This document shows positions 1 to 8,633 of a DNA stretch of 64,000 nucleotides, in pieces. Source of the stretch: Verrucomicrobiia bacterium (GTDB lineage: Bacteria; Verrucomicrobiota; Verrucomicrobiia; Verrucomicrobiales; Akkermansiaceae); NCBI GenBank assembly GCA_030430455.1, contig JAUIJB010000001.1, positions 127,015-191,014 of the forward strand. The letters run 5' to 3'. A program made the translations under genes and the position numbers. Below the pieces are notes generated by a model. The model was not told the origin of the DNA and ran no database searches. It was given only the letters and a program-made list of their open reading frames with translations. Positions within the stretch are counted from its first letter, which is position 1. The number at the start of each line of letters is the position of its first letter.

Positions 1-538
1 CCGCCTGCTCTCGCCCGACGGGGTCAGCGAGGACGAGCCGCGTTGGTGGCACCCGGTTCCGATCGAGGACTACGCCGGCCGGAGCTTCCCGACCCCCTAT
101 TTCAGCGGCACGGCCTACGCCTTCCGGCGCAGGGAACTGGTCGAGGCGGGGATGTATCCCGAGATCCTCTACATGCACTACGAGGAGGTCGAGCTGGCCT
201 ACCGGATCCTCGACAACGGCGGGACGATCCTTCATCGGCCGGAGCTGAAGGTCCTGCACCACGCGAACCCGGTGTCCCGCCGCAGCGAAATCCAGGTCTT
301 CTACAAGCCGCGCAACCAGATCCTGCTGGCGGCGGCCTGTTTTCCGCTGACCCGGGCGCTGGCTTACCTGCTGCCCCGGACGACCTTCCAGTTCCTCAAG
401 GCCTGCCGGATGAGGTCCCTGCCGGACTTCTTCCGCGCCCTCGGCTCCGCCCGCTCGCTGATGCCCGAACGGCTGGCCGAGCGGCGCCCGCTCAACCCGG
501 AAACCTTCCGCCGGATCCGGGCCATGGGCGGGGGGTAG
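1..538 (+). CDS. Glycosyltransferase family 2, C-terminal part (5' truncated by window)
   Basis: The open frame enters from the window edge (codon phase starts at base 2) and stops at TAG 536-538, leaving about 178 residues. The visible part has the late GT2 signature of rhamnosyltransferase-like enzymes: FSGTAYAFRRRELVEAG followed by YMHYEEVELAYRI, where the acidic E-E-V-E segment corresponds to the ED-type catalytic/acceptor motif. A basic, partly hydrophobic tail follows (LLPRTTFQFLKACR). By family it would transfer a nucleotide-activated sugar to a growing lipid-linked glycan at the cytoplasmic membrane. It precedes the exopolysaccharide genes in the same orientation, but a 368-base gap separates it from the next gene. 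Donor and acceptor cannot be inferred. Confidence 0.8.
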   Translation, partial: RLLSPDGVSEDEPRWWHPVPIEDYAGRSFPTPYFSGTAYAFRRRELVEAGMYPEILYMHYEEVELAYRILDNGGTILHRPELKVLHHANPVSRRSEIQVFYKPRNQILLAAACFPLTRALAYLLPRTTFQFLKACRMRSLPDFFRALGSARSLMPERLAERRPLNPETFRRIRAMGGG

Positions 539-906
539 GGCCATCCCCGTGCGGGGGGTAGGGTCATCCCGGCGCGGCCGCCCGAGTGAGCCCGGGCGGC
601 GGCCCGGCGACCGGGGCACCCTGGGTAGGATCCGCCATTGACGCCCGGAATGCGTGGATTCGCGAGTCTAACACGGCGACTTCAACCTTGATTTTTCCCT
701 TCTTTCCGGGGATTTTCGCCACCAGAGAATCAACGGGTTCGGGAAATCATGGAGGCTCATCTGACTGGGGACTCCTGACAACGCCGCGGCCCGGAAATGA
801 ATCCGCGTCCCCGCTTGGGGGCCACTGCATCGTGGGAATCGGCTTGCGGAGTTTCCGGGGCCACCCCGGATGCCACCGGATTCCCTGACCTGCCACCACA
901 CACAAC
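539..906. other. Intergenic region with a short direct repeat
   Basis: This 368-base stretch has no convincing gene. At its left edge, overlapping the stop codon of the preceding gene, a motif of about 20 bases (GCGGGGGGTAGGG, then C/T, then CATCCC) occurs twice at about 528-547 and 551-570. Further right, a TTGACG hexamer at 638-643 is followed 23 bases later by TCTAAC (667-672). That spacing is too long for a normal sigma-70 promoter, so I do not call one. The sequence from 680 to 900 should contain the promoter of the following secreted-protein gene, but no clear hexamer pair is visible. Confidence 0.5.
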
Positions 907-3054
907 ATGTTCACCCGACTGCTTCTTCCTCTCGGCATCCTCGGCCTGCTCGCCGCCCCGGTGCTCCACGCCCAACCGGACCGGGTGCCTTCCTTCGGGC
1001 CCAACGGGACCCACTGGCCGAGCCTCGTGCCGACGCCCTTCATGTATGACGACAACGTGCCCAACACGATCGTCGTCGATGCCACCTGGGCCGCGATCAG
1101 GACCGCGATCGAGTCGCTGACCCCGGCGCAGGTCGCCGCGGGCGCCCTGATTCAGGTCAGGCCCGGCACATTGCCCGGCAATGGCTCGGGCAGCGGCGAC
1201 ACTCCGGTGCTCAAGGACGTCGGCTCGCTCGACTGGACCCAGCGGGTCACCGTGGCACCCCGCGACGGCTACGGCACCGTGTCGATGACCGGGGGGGTCC
1301 GCTTCCTCCGCGTCGACGGGGTCTGCTTCGCCGGCTTCGTGGTCGGCTCGGTCAAGTTCCAAGGCTGCTCGAAGTCGGCGCTGGCCTGGACCAAGTGCAA
1401 CGGCTGGCTGGCCGGCTACGGGACCTCCGGCCGGACGACCCGCTTGCTTGAGTTCGTCGAGGTTGTCCAGCCGAACTCGATGGTCAGCAATGGCGACGCG
1501 AGCGACTTCTACTCGGCGGGCGGCAACATCACCAACTGGCGCTTCGACGGCTGCTATGCGGCGCCGCGCTTCTTCGAGGCGAACTACAGCGGCGCCAAGC
1601 CGCACACCGACACCCTGCAGTTCGCCGGTTCCGGTGGTGGCTCATACGGCAACATGGAATTCCGCGACAGCGCCTACTTCTCGTCGAACAACTGCGCGAT
1701 CCAGACCGGCTCGGTCTCGGGGCTGACCATCCGCCACAGCTATATTGTCTCCGGTGGCACCTCGCTGTCGCGCTACCCGCACCTGCCCGGCGGCGCCACC
1801 GAGGCGACGACCAACGCCATCAACGGCGGCGGCTCGGGCTACCGCGCCTACGACAGCGTGATCATCGGCGGGATCGCGCTCGGCACGAACGCCAACTTCG
1901 TCGAGGTGCAGAACACCCGGGTGAACCCGGCGCCGGCCGGCTTCCTCAACCCGACCACGGGCAGCTGGACCCACGACGCCAGCCTGAACCAGAACAACCC
2001 GGACATGAACGAGGTCTGCCCGGTGCCGGACGACGCCTTCCTGGCATCGATCTGGGCGGACCCGGGCGACCCGACCCGCGCCTCCACGCCGACGATCTTT
2101 CCGGCGGGCGGGGACTTCGACGAACCCCAGCTGGTCAGCCTCAATTCCGCCACTTCGGGGGCGCAGATCTACTACACCCTCGACGGCAGCGAGCCGACCG
2201 TTTCCTCCACGCCCTACTCCGGTCCCTTCACGATTCCCTCGAGCACGACCGTGAAGGCCTTCGCGGTGGCGGGTGGACTCGACGACTCGGGCGTCCGCTC
2301 GGCGAACTTCGCCATCCTCAACCGGGTCGCGCACCCGGAAATCAGCCCGCCCGGCGGCGCCTACCTCGACCCGCCGACCGTGACGCTGAGCTCGGAAACC
2401 GACGGCGCCTCGATCTACTACACCCTGGACGGCTCGACCCCGGACGCCCAGTCGATCCCCTACGGCGGCCCGTTCCAGGTCACCGACAACGCCCGGCTGC
2501 GGGTGATCGCGCTGAAGGACGGCAAGAACCCCAGCGAGATCGTGCAGTCGGACTTCTTCGTCGGCGGCCACCTCGAGTCGAGCGAGGCCTGGGGCAACCT
2601 TTCGCTGAACTCCTTCACCGGGCACTTCCTGGTCGAGTGGGAGTCGATCCCCCTTGGCAACCAGATCGATGCGGTCACGGGGGTGGGCCCGGACGTGGCC
2701 GAGTCCTACAACGACCTCGCCTGCATCGTGCGCTTCGCCCCGTCCGGGTTCATCGATTGCCGCAACGGGGGCGGCTACACCGCCGACCGCGAGGTGCCCT
2801 ACGTCGCCGGCCAGAAGTACCGCTTCCGACTCGATGTCAGCATCGAGGACAAGACCTACGACGTGGTGGTCTTCACCGAGGACGGCTTCTACCGGGTGCT
2901 CGCCGACGACTACGCCTTCCGCCTGAGCCAGGGCGGCGTCTCGTCGCTGGCCAACCTCGGCTTCGTCGCCCTCAACGGCGACTCCCACTCGGTTTTCAAC
3001 GTCAGGTCGGCGAACCTCGACAGCCTGAGCCGACCCAAGGCACCGGCCGAATAG
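907..3054 (+). CDS. Secreted beta-helix protein with two chitobiase-C-like domains
   Basis: The 715-residue product begins with a signal peptide (MFTRLLLPLGILGLLAAP, then a cut near HAQ). Residues ~30-370 are Gly/Asn/Ser-rich with recurrent short strands and an early VDATWAAIRTAI segment, typical of right-handed parallel beta-helix polysaccharide-binding or lyase proteins. Two CHB_HEX_C-type repeats follow (~395-470 and ~475-550), each with IYYTLDGS and a YxGPF core. The last ~160 residues form a beta-rich domain with LamG-like or DUF1080-like character. I see no catalytic motif I could name. Lying at the head of the exopolysaccharide locus, it may bind, trim or anchor the exported glycan. 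It could also be an unrelated surface protein. Start ATG 907 directly precedes the signal peptide. Confidence 0.75.
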   Translation: MFTRLLLPLGILGLLAAPVLHAQPDRVPSFGPNGTHWPSLVPTPFMYDDNVPNTIVVDATWAAIRTAIESLTPAQVAAGALIQVRPGTLPGNGSGSGDTPVLKDVGSLDWTQRVTVAPRDGYGTVSMTGGVRFLRVDGVCFAGFVVGSVKFQGCSKSALAWTKCNGWLAGYGTSGRTTRLLEFVEVVQPNSMVSNGDASDFYSAGGNITNWRFDGCYAAPRFFEANYSGAKPHTDTLQFAGSGGGSYGNMEFRDSAYFSSNNCAIQTGSVSGLTIRHSYIVSGGTSLSRYPHLPGGATEATTNAINGGGSGYRAYDSVIIGGIALGTNANFVEVQNTRVNPAPAGFLNPTTGSWTHDASLNQNNPDMNEVCPVPDDAFLASIWADPGDPTRASTPTIFPAGGDFDEPQLVSLNSATSGAQIYYTLDGSEPTVSSTPYSGPFTIPSSTTVKAFAVAGGLDDSGVRSANFAILNRVAHPEISPPGGAYLDPPTVTLSSETDGASIYYTLDGSTPDAQSIPYGGPFQVTDNARLRVIALKDGKNPSEIVQSDFFVGGHLESSEAWGNLSLNSFTGHFLVEWESIPLGNQIDAVTGVGPDVAESYNDLACIVRFAPSGFIDCRNGGGYTADREVPYVAGQKYRFRLDVSIEDKTYDVVVFTEDGFYRVLADDYAFRLSQGGVSSLANLGFVALNGDSHSVFNVRSANLDSLSRPKAPAE

Positions 3055-3181
3055 GGATCCGGCCCGGATCGGCCCGGACCTGGCCGCAGCTTCCGGCGCC
3101 CGGCTCTCCACTCATTTCCGGCGGCTCCACCAAGCCCCCGGGGCGCCGCCCCGGGCGACCGTGAACCCCGGACTCCCCCCC

Positions 3182-4336
3182 ATGACTGACCCATCGAAGT
3201 ATCGGCTGGGCTTCCTGACCTCCTCGGATCCGCACGATCGCGGGGCCTGGTCGGGAACCCAGCACTTCATGTTCCGGGCGCTGCAGCGCGAGTTTGCCGA
3301 GGTCGTGCCGATGGGGCCGGTCTCGATCCTTCCCGGCGCCCGCTTTGGCAAGGCGGCCGACCGGGTGTCGCGAATGCTCAGCGGGCGCGGTATCAACCAC
3401 CGCCACAACAGCTGGAACGGCCGCGCCTACGGCCGCCGCTTCAACCGGATGCTCGAAGAGGGAAGCTGCGACCTCGTCTTCGCACCCGCCGGAGGCGTCG
3501 AGATCGCCTACCTCGAGACCCGCCTGCCGGTCTGCTACCTCTCGGACACGAGCTACGGCCAGATCAGCGAGTACTACCCGAAGTATTCGCGCCAGTGGCC
3601 GGCGGCCCTGCGCGGCGGCAATGCCATCGAGCAGCGCGCCCTGACCCGCGCCGACGCGGTCGTTTACTCCTCCAAGTGGGCGGCCGACTACGTCCTGGAG
3701 CACTACGAGGTCGACCCCGCCAAGGTGACCGTGCTCCCCTTCGGCGCCAACCTCGAGTCCGCGCCGGATCGCTCGGATGTCCTTCCCCGCGAGGTCCCCG
3801 GGACCTGGCGGCTGCTGCTGCTCGGTGTCTCGTGGGAGCGCAAGGGGGGGGCGATCGTGCTCGAGGCCCTCGAGCGCCTGCTCGCCCGGGGGCACGACGT
3901 GGAGCTGGTCGTGTGTGGCTGCGTGCCACCGGTGAGCCACCCGCGGATGCGGGTCATTCCCTTTCTCGACAAGAACGACCCGCGGCAGTTCGCGGAGCTG
4001 CTCGACCTGATCCGCTCGAGTCAGCTGCTCGTCGTGCCGACGCGGGCGGAAGCCTTCGGGATCGTCTTCTGCGAGGCGTCGGCCTACGCGGTGCCATCCG
4101 TGGTCACCGCCACCGGAGGCACGACCACGGCGGTCGAGGACGGGGTCAACGGCCTGACCCTCCCCTACGAGGCGGGAGGCGACGAGTTCGCCGCCGCCAT
4201 CGCCGGGCTGTTCCGCGATCCCGACCGCTACCTGGCCCTGTGCACCTCGTCACGGGATCGTTACGAGCGCGAGCTCAACTGGGGATCGTGGGCCCGCAGG
4301 ATGCGCGCGATCATGGAGGCCGCCGCGGCCCGCTGA
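3182..4336 (+). CDS. Glycosyltransferase family 4
   Basis: A 384-residue GT-B enzyme. The N-terminal Rossmann half opens with YRLGFLTSSDPHDRGAWSG, giving an acceptor-side glycine loop. The C-terminal half starts near LLLLGVSWERKGG and carries the GT4 EX7E motif in EAFGIVFCEASAYAVP, followed by TATGGTTTAVEDG, the nucleotide-sugar binding region. By family it is a retaining cytoplasmic glycosyltransferase. ATG 3182 is preferred over an in-frame GTG at 3161 because the leading NPGLPP adds nothing family-like. It is the first of four GT4 enzymes in the locus and follows the beta-helix gene by 127 bases. Sugar specificity cannot be read from sequence. Confidence 0.88.
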   Translation: MTDPSKYRLGFLTSSDPHDRGAWSGTQHFMFRALQREFAEVVPMGPVSILPGARFGKAADRVSRMLSGRGINHRHNSWNGRAYGRRFNRMLEEGSCDLVFAPAGGVEIAYLETRLPVCYLSDTSYGQISEYYPKYSRQWPAALRGGNAIEQRALTRADAVVYSSKWAADYVLEHYEVDPAKVTVLPFGANLESAPDRSDVLPREVPGTWRLLLLGVSWERKGGAIVLEALERLLARGHDVELVVCGCVPPVSHPRMRVIPFLDKNDPRQFAELLDLIRSSQLLVVPTRAEAFGIVFCEASAYAVPSVVTATGGTTTAVEDGVNGLTLPYEAGGDEFAAAIAGLFRDPDRYLALCTSSRDRYERELNWGSWARRMRAIMEAAAAR

Positions 4337-4391
4337 GTGCTTCCCTTCCTTCGCCCCCCTCCTTCGCCGGGTCCTCCCGGGCACCCCGATC

Positions 4392-5291
4392 ATGAAGCTG
4401 GTTTATTTCAAGGAGCATTACGGCCGGAACTTCGGTGACCTCCTCAACGACAGGATCTTCCCGCAGCTGCTTCCGGGGTTCTTCGACGAGGCCCATGCCG
4501 ACCGCTTCATCGGCATCGGCTCGATCCTCGGGCTTCCCTTCGCAATGGGGCCGGGGCGCAAGGTCGTCTTCAGCAGCGGCTTCGCCTACGGCGACCTCCC
4601 CGAGATCGACGACAGTTACGAGTTCCACTGCGTCCGCGGGCCGCTGACCGTCGAGGCGCTCGGGCTCGACCCGAAGCTCGCCGTCGCCGACGGCGCCTAC
4701 CTGCTCCGGGCGCTGGAGCGCCCCACCGCCGGCGAACGGCACGACTGCTCGATCATGCTGCACTGGGACAACCTGCGGAAGTACGACTGGCGCCCGGTGT
4801 GCGAGGGCGCCGGGCTGAACTTCATCGACCCCGCCGAGGACGTCGACTCGATCCTGCGGCAGATCGCCGGGTCGCGCCTGGTGCTGGCCGAGGCGATGCA
4901 CGCGGCGATCGCCGCCGACGCCCTGGGCGTGCCGTGGATCCCGATCGCCTGCTACGGCGGGGTCAACGCCTTCAAGTGGCGCGACTTCATGAGCGCCGTC
5001 GAGATGGACTACCGACCCGAGCGCATCCGCTCGCTCTACGCCCCGACCGACTACATGGCGGAACTCATGCGCCGGAAAAGTGGCGGCCGGGTCGACCCGG
5101 CGCGCGGGCCGTGGAGGCAGCTGGTCCGTTGCGGGCTCTCGCTGCACGAAATGGCCAACCGAGGGGCCGTCGAGAAGCGGCTCGCCGAACTGTCGCGACA
5201 GGAGGGCGGGATGAGCCGGCGGTCGGTCTGTGAGGGCCGCTGCGGCGAGCTGGTGGACCGCCTCGAGAAGCTTCGCGTCGCCCATGCCTGA
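4392..5291 (+). CDS. Polysaccharide pyruvyltransferase family protein
   Basis: The 299-residue protein starts MKLVYFKEHYGRNFGDLLND, the opening expected of the polysaccharide pyruvyl transferase family (CsaB/PssM/GumL-like). It continues with GSILGL, a VRGPLTVEALGL segment and a late LVLAEAMHAAIAADALGVPW segment, matching the conserved R-G-P and S/A-E-x-x-H-x-x-I-x-A-D-A-x-G-x-P motifs. These enzymes add a pyruvate ketal from phosphoenolpyruvate to a sugar of the repeat unit, giving it negative charge. The canonical family serine before the glutamate is alanine here (AEAMH), a small deviation. The gene lies 55 bases after a GT4 gene and 14 bases before the polymerase gene, so it is very likely co-transcribed. 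Confidence 0.85.
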   Translation: MKLVYFKEHYGRNFGDLLNDRIFPQLLPGFFDEAHADRFIGIGSILGLPFAMGPGRKVVFSSGFAYGDLPEIDDSYEFHCVRGPLTVEALGLDPKLAVADGAYLLRALERPTAGERHDCSIMLHWDNLRKYDWRPVCEGAGLNFIDPAEDVDSILRQIAGSRLVLAEAMHAAIAADALGVPWIPIACYGGVNAFKWRDFMSAVEMDYRPERIRSLYAPTDYMAELMRRKSGGRVDPARGPWRQLVRCGLSLHEMANRGAVEKRLAELSRQEGGMSRRSVCEGRCGELVDRLEKLRVAHA

Positions 5292-5305
5292 AACCGGACT
5301 CCGGG

Positions 5306-6613
5306 ATGAATCCGATTGCCGTCCTCTTCTTCCTCGTCTGCCTCGTCACGCTCTTTGCAGTGCCGCGGCGGCTGGCGCCGGTGCCCCTGCTGGTCGGTGC
5401 CTGCTACATGACGATGGGAACCGGGCTGGAGCTGGGCCCGGCATCGCTGCCCTTCTACCGCCTGCTCATCCTCGCCGGGATCGGCCGGGTCGTCCTCAAG
5501 GGCGAGGCAAGCGGGCTGGCGCTCGTCCTCGCCGACAAGCTGATGCTCGCGATGGCCGGCTGGCTGGTCTTTGCCAGCTTCTTCCACGACTCCAGCGTGC
5601 CCGGTGCCGGGCCGGTCTATATCTGCGGCAAGATGCTCGACCTCGCCGGGGCCTACTTCCTCGGCCGGATCTGGCTTCGCGACATCGACGACGTCCACCA
5701 ACTGGTCGGCATCATCGCCCTCCTACTGGTGCCGGTCTCGATCGGGATGGTGTTCGAGAAGGTGACCGGCAAGAACCTGTTCTCGATCTTCGGCGGCGTG
5801 CCGGAGGACATCATCATCCGCAAGGGCAAGGCCCGGGCCCAGGGGCCGTTCCGCCACCCGATCCTCGCCGGCACCGTCGGCGCGACGGCGGTGCCCCTGG
5901 TGCTGGCGATCTGGAACACCCGGCGGAAGCTGTCCATCATCGGAATCCTCGCCGGCCTCGGGATGACCGTCGCCTCGACCTCGAGCGGCCCGATCCTCAC
6001 CCTGATGGGCGGGATCGCGGCGGTCTGCTTCTGGCGGTTCCGCAACCTGACGCCCGTGTTGGTCAAGGGAGGCATCGTGGTCTACGTGATCCTCAGCCTG
6101 GTGCTCTCCCAGCCACCCTACTACCTCATCTCGAAGATCGACATCACGGGGGGCAGCACCGGCTGGCACCGCGCCTTCCTGATCGACCGCACGATCCAGC
6201 ACTTCAACGAGTGGTGGCTGTTCGGAACCGACAAGACCGTGCACTGGATGCCGCGGCAGGGCAGGATCAACGACCACCACACCGACATCACCAACTACTT
6301 CATCGGCTTCGCCGTCCAGGGCGGCCTGGTCGGGATCCTGCTGGTGCTCGGCATGGTGGTGGCCTCGCTGCTCTCGGTCGGCAGGATGTGGCGCGCCTAC
6401 GACGAGGAGGCCCCGGAGAAGGCCTTCTTCGTCTGGTGCTGCGGCGCCTGCCTGCTCGGCCATGCCGCGACCAGCATGTCGGTCGCCTACTTCGACCAGT
6501 CGCTGATCTTCTTCTGGTTCGCCGTCGCGATCATCTCCTCGCTGCGCGCGGCCATGGAGCAGGAGGAGGAGCTGGAACTCACCGAAACGTCCGAACTGGC
6601 CGAGGGCGCTTGA
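5306..6613 (+). CDS. O-antigen ligase/polymerase (Wzy-like) membrane protein
   Basis: A 435-residue protein with about ten to twelve hydrophobic segments, beginning MNPIAVLFFLVCLVTLFAVP. Between the central helices is a large hydrophilic loop (about residues 275-325, including GSTGWHRAFLIDRTIQHF and the HHTDITNYFI segment), as in O-antigen ligase/Wzy proteins. There, Arg and His residues of the long periplasmic loop handle undecaprenyl-linked substrate. The C-terminal tail is acidic (EQEEELELTE). In a Wzx/Wzy pathway this protein would polymerise flipped repeat units in the periplasm. The context of a flippase, glycosyltransferases and a Wza-like protein supports polymerase over ligase, though sequence alone does not separate the two. 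Confidence 0.82.
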   Translation: MNPIAVLFFLVCLVTLFAVPRRLAPVPLLVGACYMTMGTGLELGPASLPFYRLLILAGIGRVVLKGEASGLALVLADKLMLAMAGWLVFASFFHDSSVPGAGPVYICGKMLDLAGAYFLGRIWLRDIDDVHQLVGIIALLLVPVSIGMVFEKVTGKNLFSIFGGVPEDIIIRKGKARAQGPFRHPILAGTVGATAVPLVLAIWNTRRKLSIIGILAGLGMTVASTSSGPILTLMGGIAAVCFWRFRNLTPVLVKGGIVVYVILSLVLSQPPYYLISKIDITGGSTGWHRAFLIDRTIQHFNEWWLFGTDKTVHWMPRQGRINDHHTDITNYFIGFAVQGGLVGILLVLGMVVASLLSVGRMWRAYDEEAPEKAFFVWCCGACLLGHAATSMSVAYFDQSLIFFWFAVAIISSLRAAMEQEEELELTETSELAEGA

Positions 6614-6686
6614 TGCGGCCCGCCGTCGCAGGCATTCTCCGCGGCGTGCTTCCCGGGCACGCCCGCGGTCGCCGGGACTGGAACCG

Positions 6687-7271
6687 ATGTATCTCAACCT
6701 GAGACGAAAGCTGGCGGCCACGGCCGCAAAGCTCCACACCGCGGGGCTGCGGCGGTCCTTCGCCGAGCTCGGTGCCGGGGCGACCGTCTGCCCGCCGCTT
6801 CAGGTCTGGGGCGAGGAGCGCATCTCGATCGGCGCCCGCAGCTACTTCGGCCCGAACTGCTGGATCATGGTCCTGCGCAGCCAGGGTGGCGACGATTCGG
6901 CGCGGATCGAGATCGGTTCCGGGGTTTCGGTGTCGGGCGACTGCACCATCACGGCCTGCCGCGAGGTGGTGCTCGAGGATGCGGTCCTGATGGGCCGCTT
7001 CGTCCACATCTCCGACCACTCCCACGAGTTCGGCCGCGACGGGATCCCGATCAAGGACCAGGGGGTCGGCTCGATCAAGCCGGTGAGGATCGGCACGGGT
7101 GCCTGGATCGGCCAGGGCGCGGTCATCTGCCCCGGCGTCACCATCGGCCGCGGCGCGGTCGTCGGGGCCAACTCGGTGGTCCGCCATGACGTTCCCGCGC
7201 GCTGCGTCGCGGTGGGGGCCCCGGCACGGATCGTGCGGCGCCTCGACGGCGCCGGAACCGCCGAGCCCTGA
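6687..7271 (+). CDS. Hexapeptide-repeat acyltransferase (WcaF/LbH family)
   Basis: A 194-residue left-handed beta-helix protein. Hexapeptide turns run from ISIGARSYFGPNCWI to the end, with the hallmark late segment IGQGAVICPGVTIGRGAVVG, then VVRHDVPARCVAVGAPAR, which closes the helix of sugar O-acetyltransferases. A catalytic-type histidine lies in VHISDHSHEF. By family it transfers an acetyl group from acetyl-CoA to a sugar hydroxyl in the cytoplasm. It sits between the Wzy-like gene (73 bases upstream) and a GT4 gene (12 bases downstream), so it most likely decorates the repeat unit. The acyl group and acceptor position are inference. Confidence 0.87.
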   Translation: MYLNLRRKLAATAAKLHTAGLRRSFAELGAGATVCPPLQVWGEERISIGARSYFGPNCWIMVLRSQGGDDSARIEIGSGVSVSGDCTITACREVVLEDAVLMGRFVHISDHSHEFGRDGIPIKDQGVGSIKPVRIGTGAWIGQGAVICPGVTIGRGAVVGANSVVRHDVPARCVAVGAPARIVRRLDGAGTAEP

Positions 7272-7283
7272 ACTGAGTTTTCC

Positions 7284-8633
7284 ATGACGTCCGTCCTCTA
7301 CATCGCGAAGTACTTCCCACCGGTCGGCGGGGCGGGGGTCCAGCGCTCGGTCAAGTTCGTGAAGTACCTTCCCGGGTTCGGGATCCTGCCGGTCGTGCTG
7401 ACCGAGGAGGCCGATCACGGCGACCGCTGGAGTCCGGAGGACTCCTCGATGCTCGCGGAGATTCCCGCGGAGATTCCGGTCCACCGGGCCCGCTGGCAGC
7501 GGGATCCCGACCGTGCCAGCGACGCCAGGCGCCGTGCCGAGGCGATGATCCGCCTCGGGGTCGAGGAGGGGCGCCGCCATCACGTTCGGGCGGTGTTCGT
7601 CACGATGTCCCCCTTCGGCGATGCCTCGATCGCCCGCCGGATCGCCGCCGAGCTCGCTGTGCCCTGGGTTGCCGACCTGCGCGATCCGTGGGCCTTCGAC
7701 GAGTTCATTCCCTATCGCACGGCCTTCCACCGCGAGCGGGACAAGAAGCGCATGGAACTCTCGCTCGCCGGCGCCGCGACCATCGTGATGAACACCCCCG
7801 AGTCGGCCCGGCTGGTCGAGGAGGGGATTCCCGGGCTGCGGGGGAGCCGCATCACCCACCTGACCAACGGCTACGACGCCGCGGACTTCGCCGGCGACCC
7901 GCCGGATGCCGCGGAGGGCGGGGACCGCAGGTTCACCATCGTCCACTCCGGCTACCTCCACACCGCCGCCGGCTTCGAGCAGCAGCGCAAGCAGTGGCTC
8001 AACCGCCTGCTCGGCAGGACGATCAAGGGGGTGCGGCGGCTGTGCCGATCGCACTACTACCTGCTCCAGGCCCTCGAGGCTTGGGTCGCGCGGGATCCCT
8101 CGGTGGCCGACCAGGTCGAGTTGGTCTTCGTCGGCTCGACGACCGAAACCGACCAGCAGCTGGCCGCGGCCTCGGCGGTCTCCTCGATGGTGAGCTTCAC
8201 CGGCTACCTGCCGCATCGCGAGTCGGTCGATCGCGTCCGCTCGGCGGACCTGCTGTTCTTTCCCATGCATGGCCTGGCGGCCGGCTGCCGCTCGTCGATC
8301 GTTCCGGGCAAGGCCTACGAGTACATGGCGAGCGGCCGCAGCATCCTCGCCGCGGTGCCGCAGGGTGACGCCCGGCAGTTCCTCGAGCGCGCCGGCTCGG
8401 CGAGGATCTGCGACCCGGACGACGTCGCCGCGATGAGTGCCCAGATCGAGGAGGAGTTCCGGCAGTGGCGCGAGGGCGGCGGCAAGCACCGCGACTGGCA
8501 GCCGGATGCGGTGGCCGGATTCGAGCGACGCGCCCTGACCCGCCGCCTGGCCGGGATCCTGTTCGAGGCCGCCGGCATCGATGCGCCCCACTCCGCCGGC
8601 GAACCGGAGTCGACCATCCAGAAGGTTTCATGA
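7284..8633 (+). CDS. Glycosyltransferase family 4
   Basis: The 449-residue product opens with VLYIAKYFPPVGGAGVQRS, the typical N-terminal loop of GT4 enzymes that follow a P-P-x-G-G pattern. It has an acceptor-domain TNGYD element near residue 193 and a donor domain with GKAYEYMASGRSILAAVP, where the E-Y-M-A-S-G-R helix is the diphosphate-contacting region. It lacks a perfect EX7E motif; the first glutamate position is shifted, as in many WbuB-like enzymes. Twelve bases separate it from the acyltransferase gene, and its TGA overlaps the next ATG as ATGA, implying translational coupling. It likely adds one sugar to the repeat unit. Confidence 0.85.
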   Translation: MTSVLYIAKYFPPVGGAGVQRSVKFVKYLPGFGILPVVLTEEADHGDRWSPEDSSMLAEIPAEIPVHRARWQRDPDRASDARRRAEAMIRLGVEEGRRHHVRAVFVTMSPFGDASIARRIAAELAVPWVADLRDPWAFDEFIPYRTAFHRERDKKRMELSLAGAATIVMNTPESARLVEEGIPGLRGSRITHLTNGYDAADFAGDPPDAAEGGDRRFTIVHSGYLHTAAGFEQQRKQWLNRLLGRTIKGVRRLCRSHYYLLQALEAWVARDPSVADQVELVFVGSTTETDQQLAAASAVSSMVSFTGYLPHRESVDRVRSADLLFFPMHGLAAGCRSSIVPGKAYEYMASGRSILAAVPQGDARQFLERAGSARICDPDDVAAMSAQIEEEFRQWREGGGKHRDWQPDAVAGFERRALTRRLAGILFEAAGIDAPHSAGEPESTIQKVS

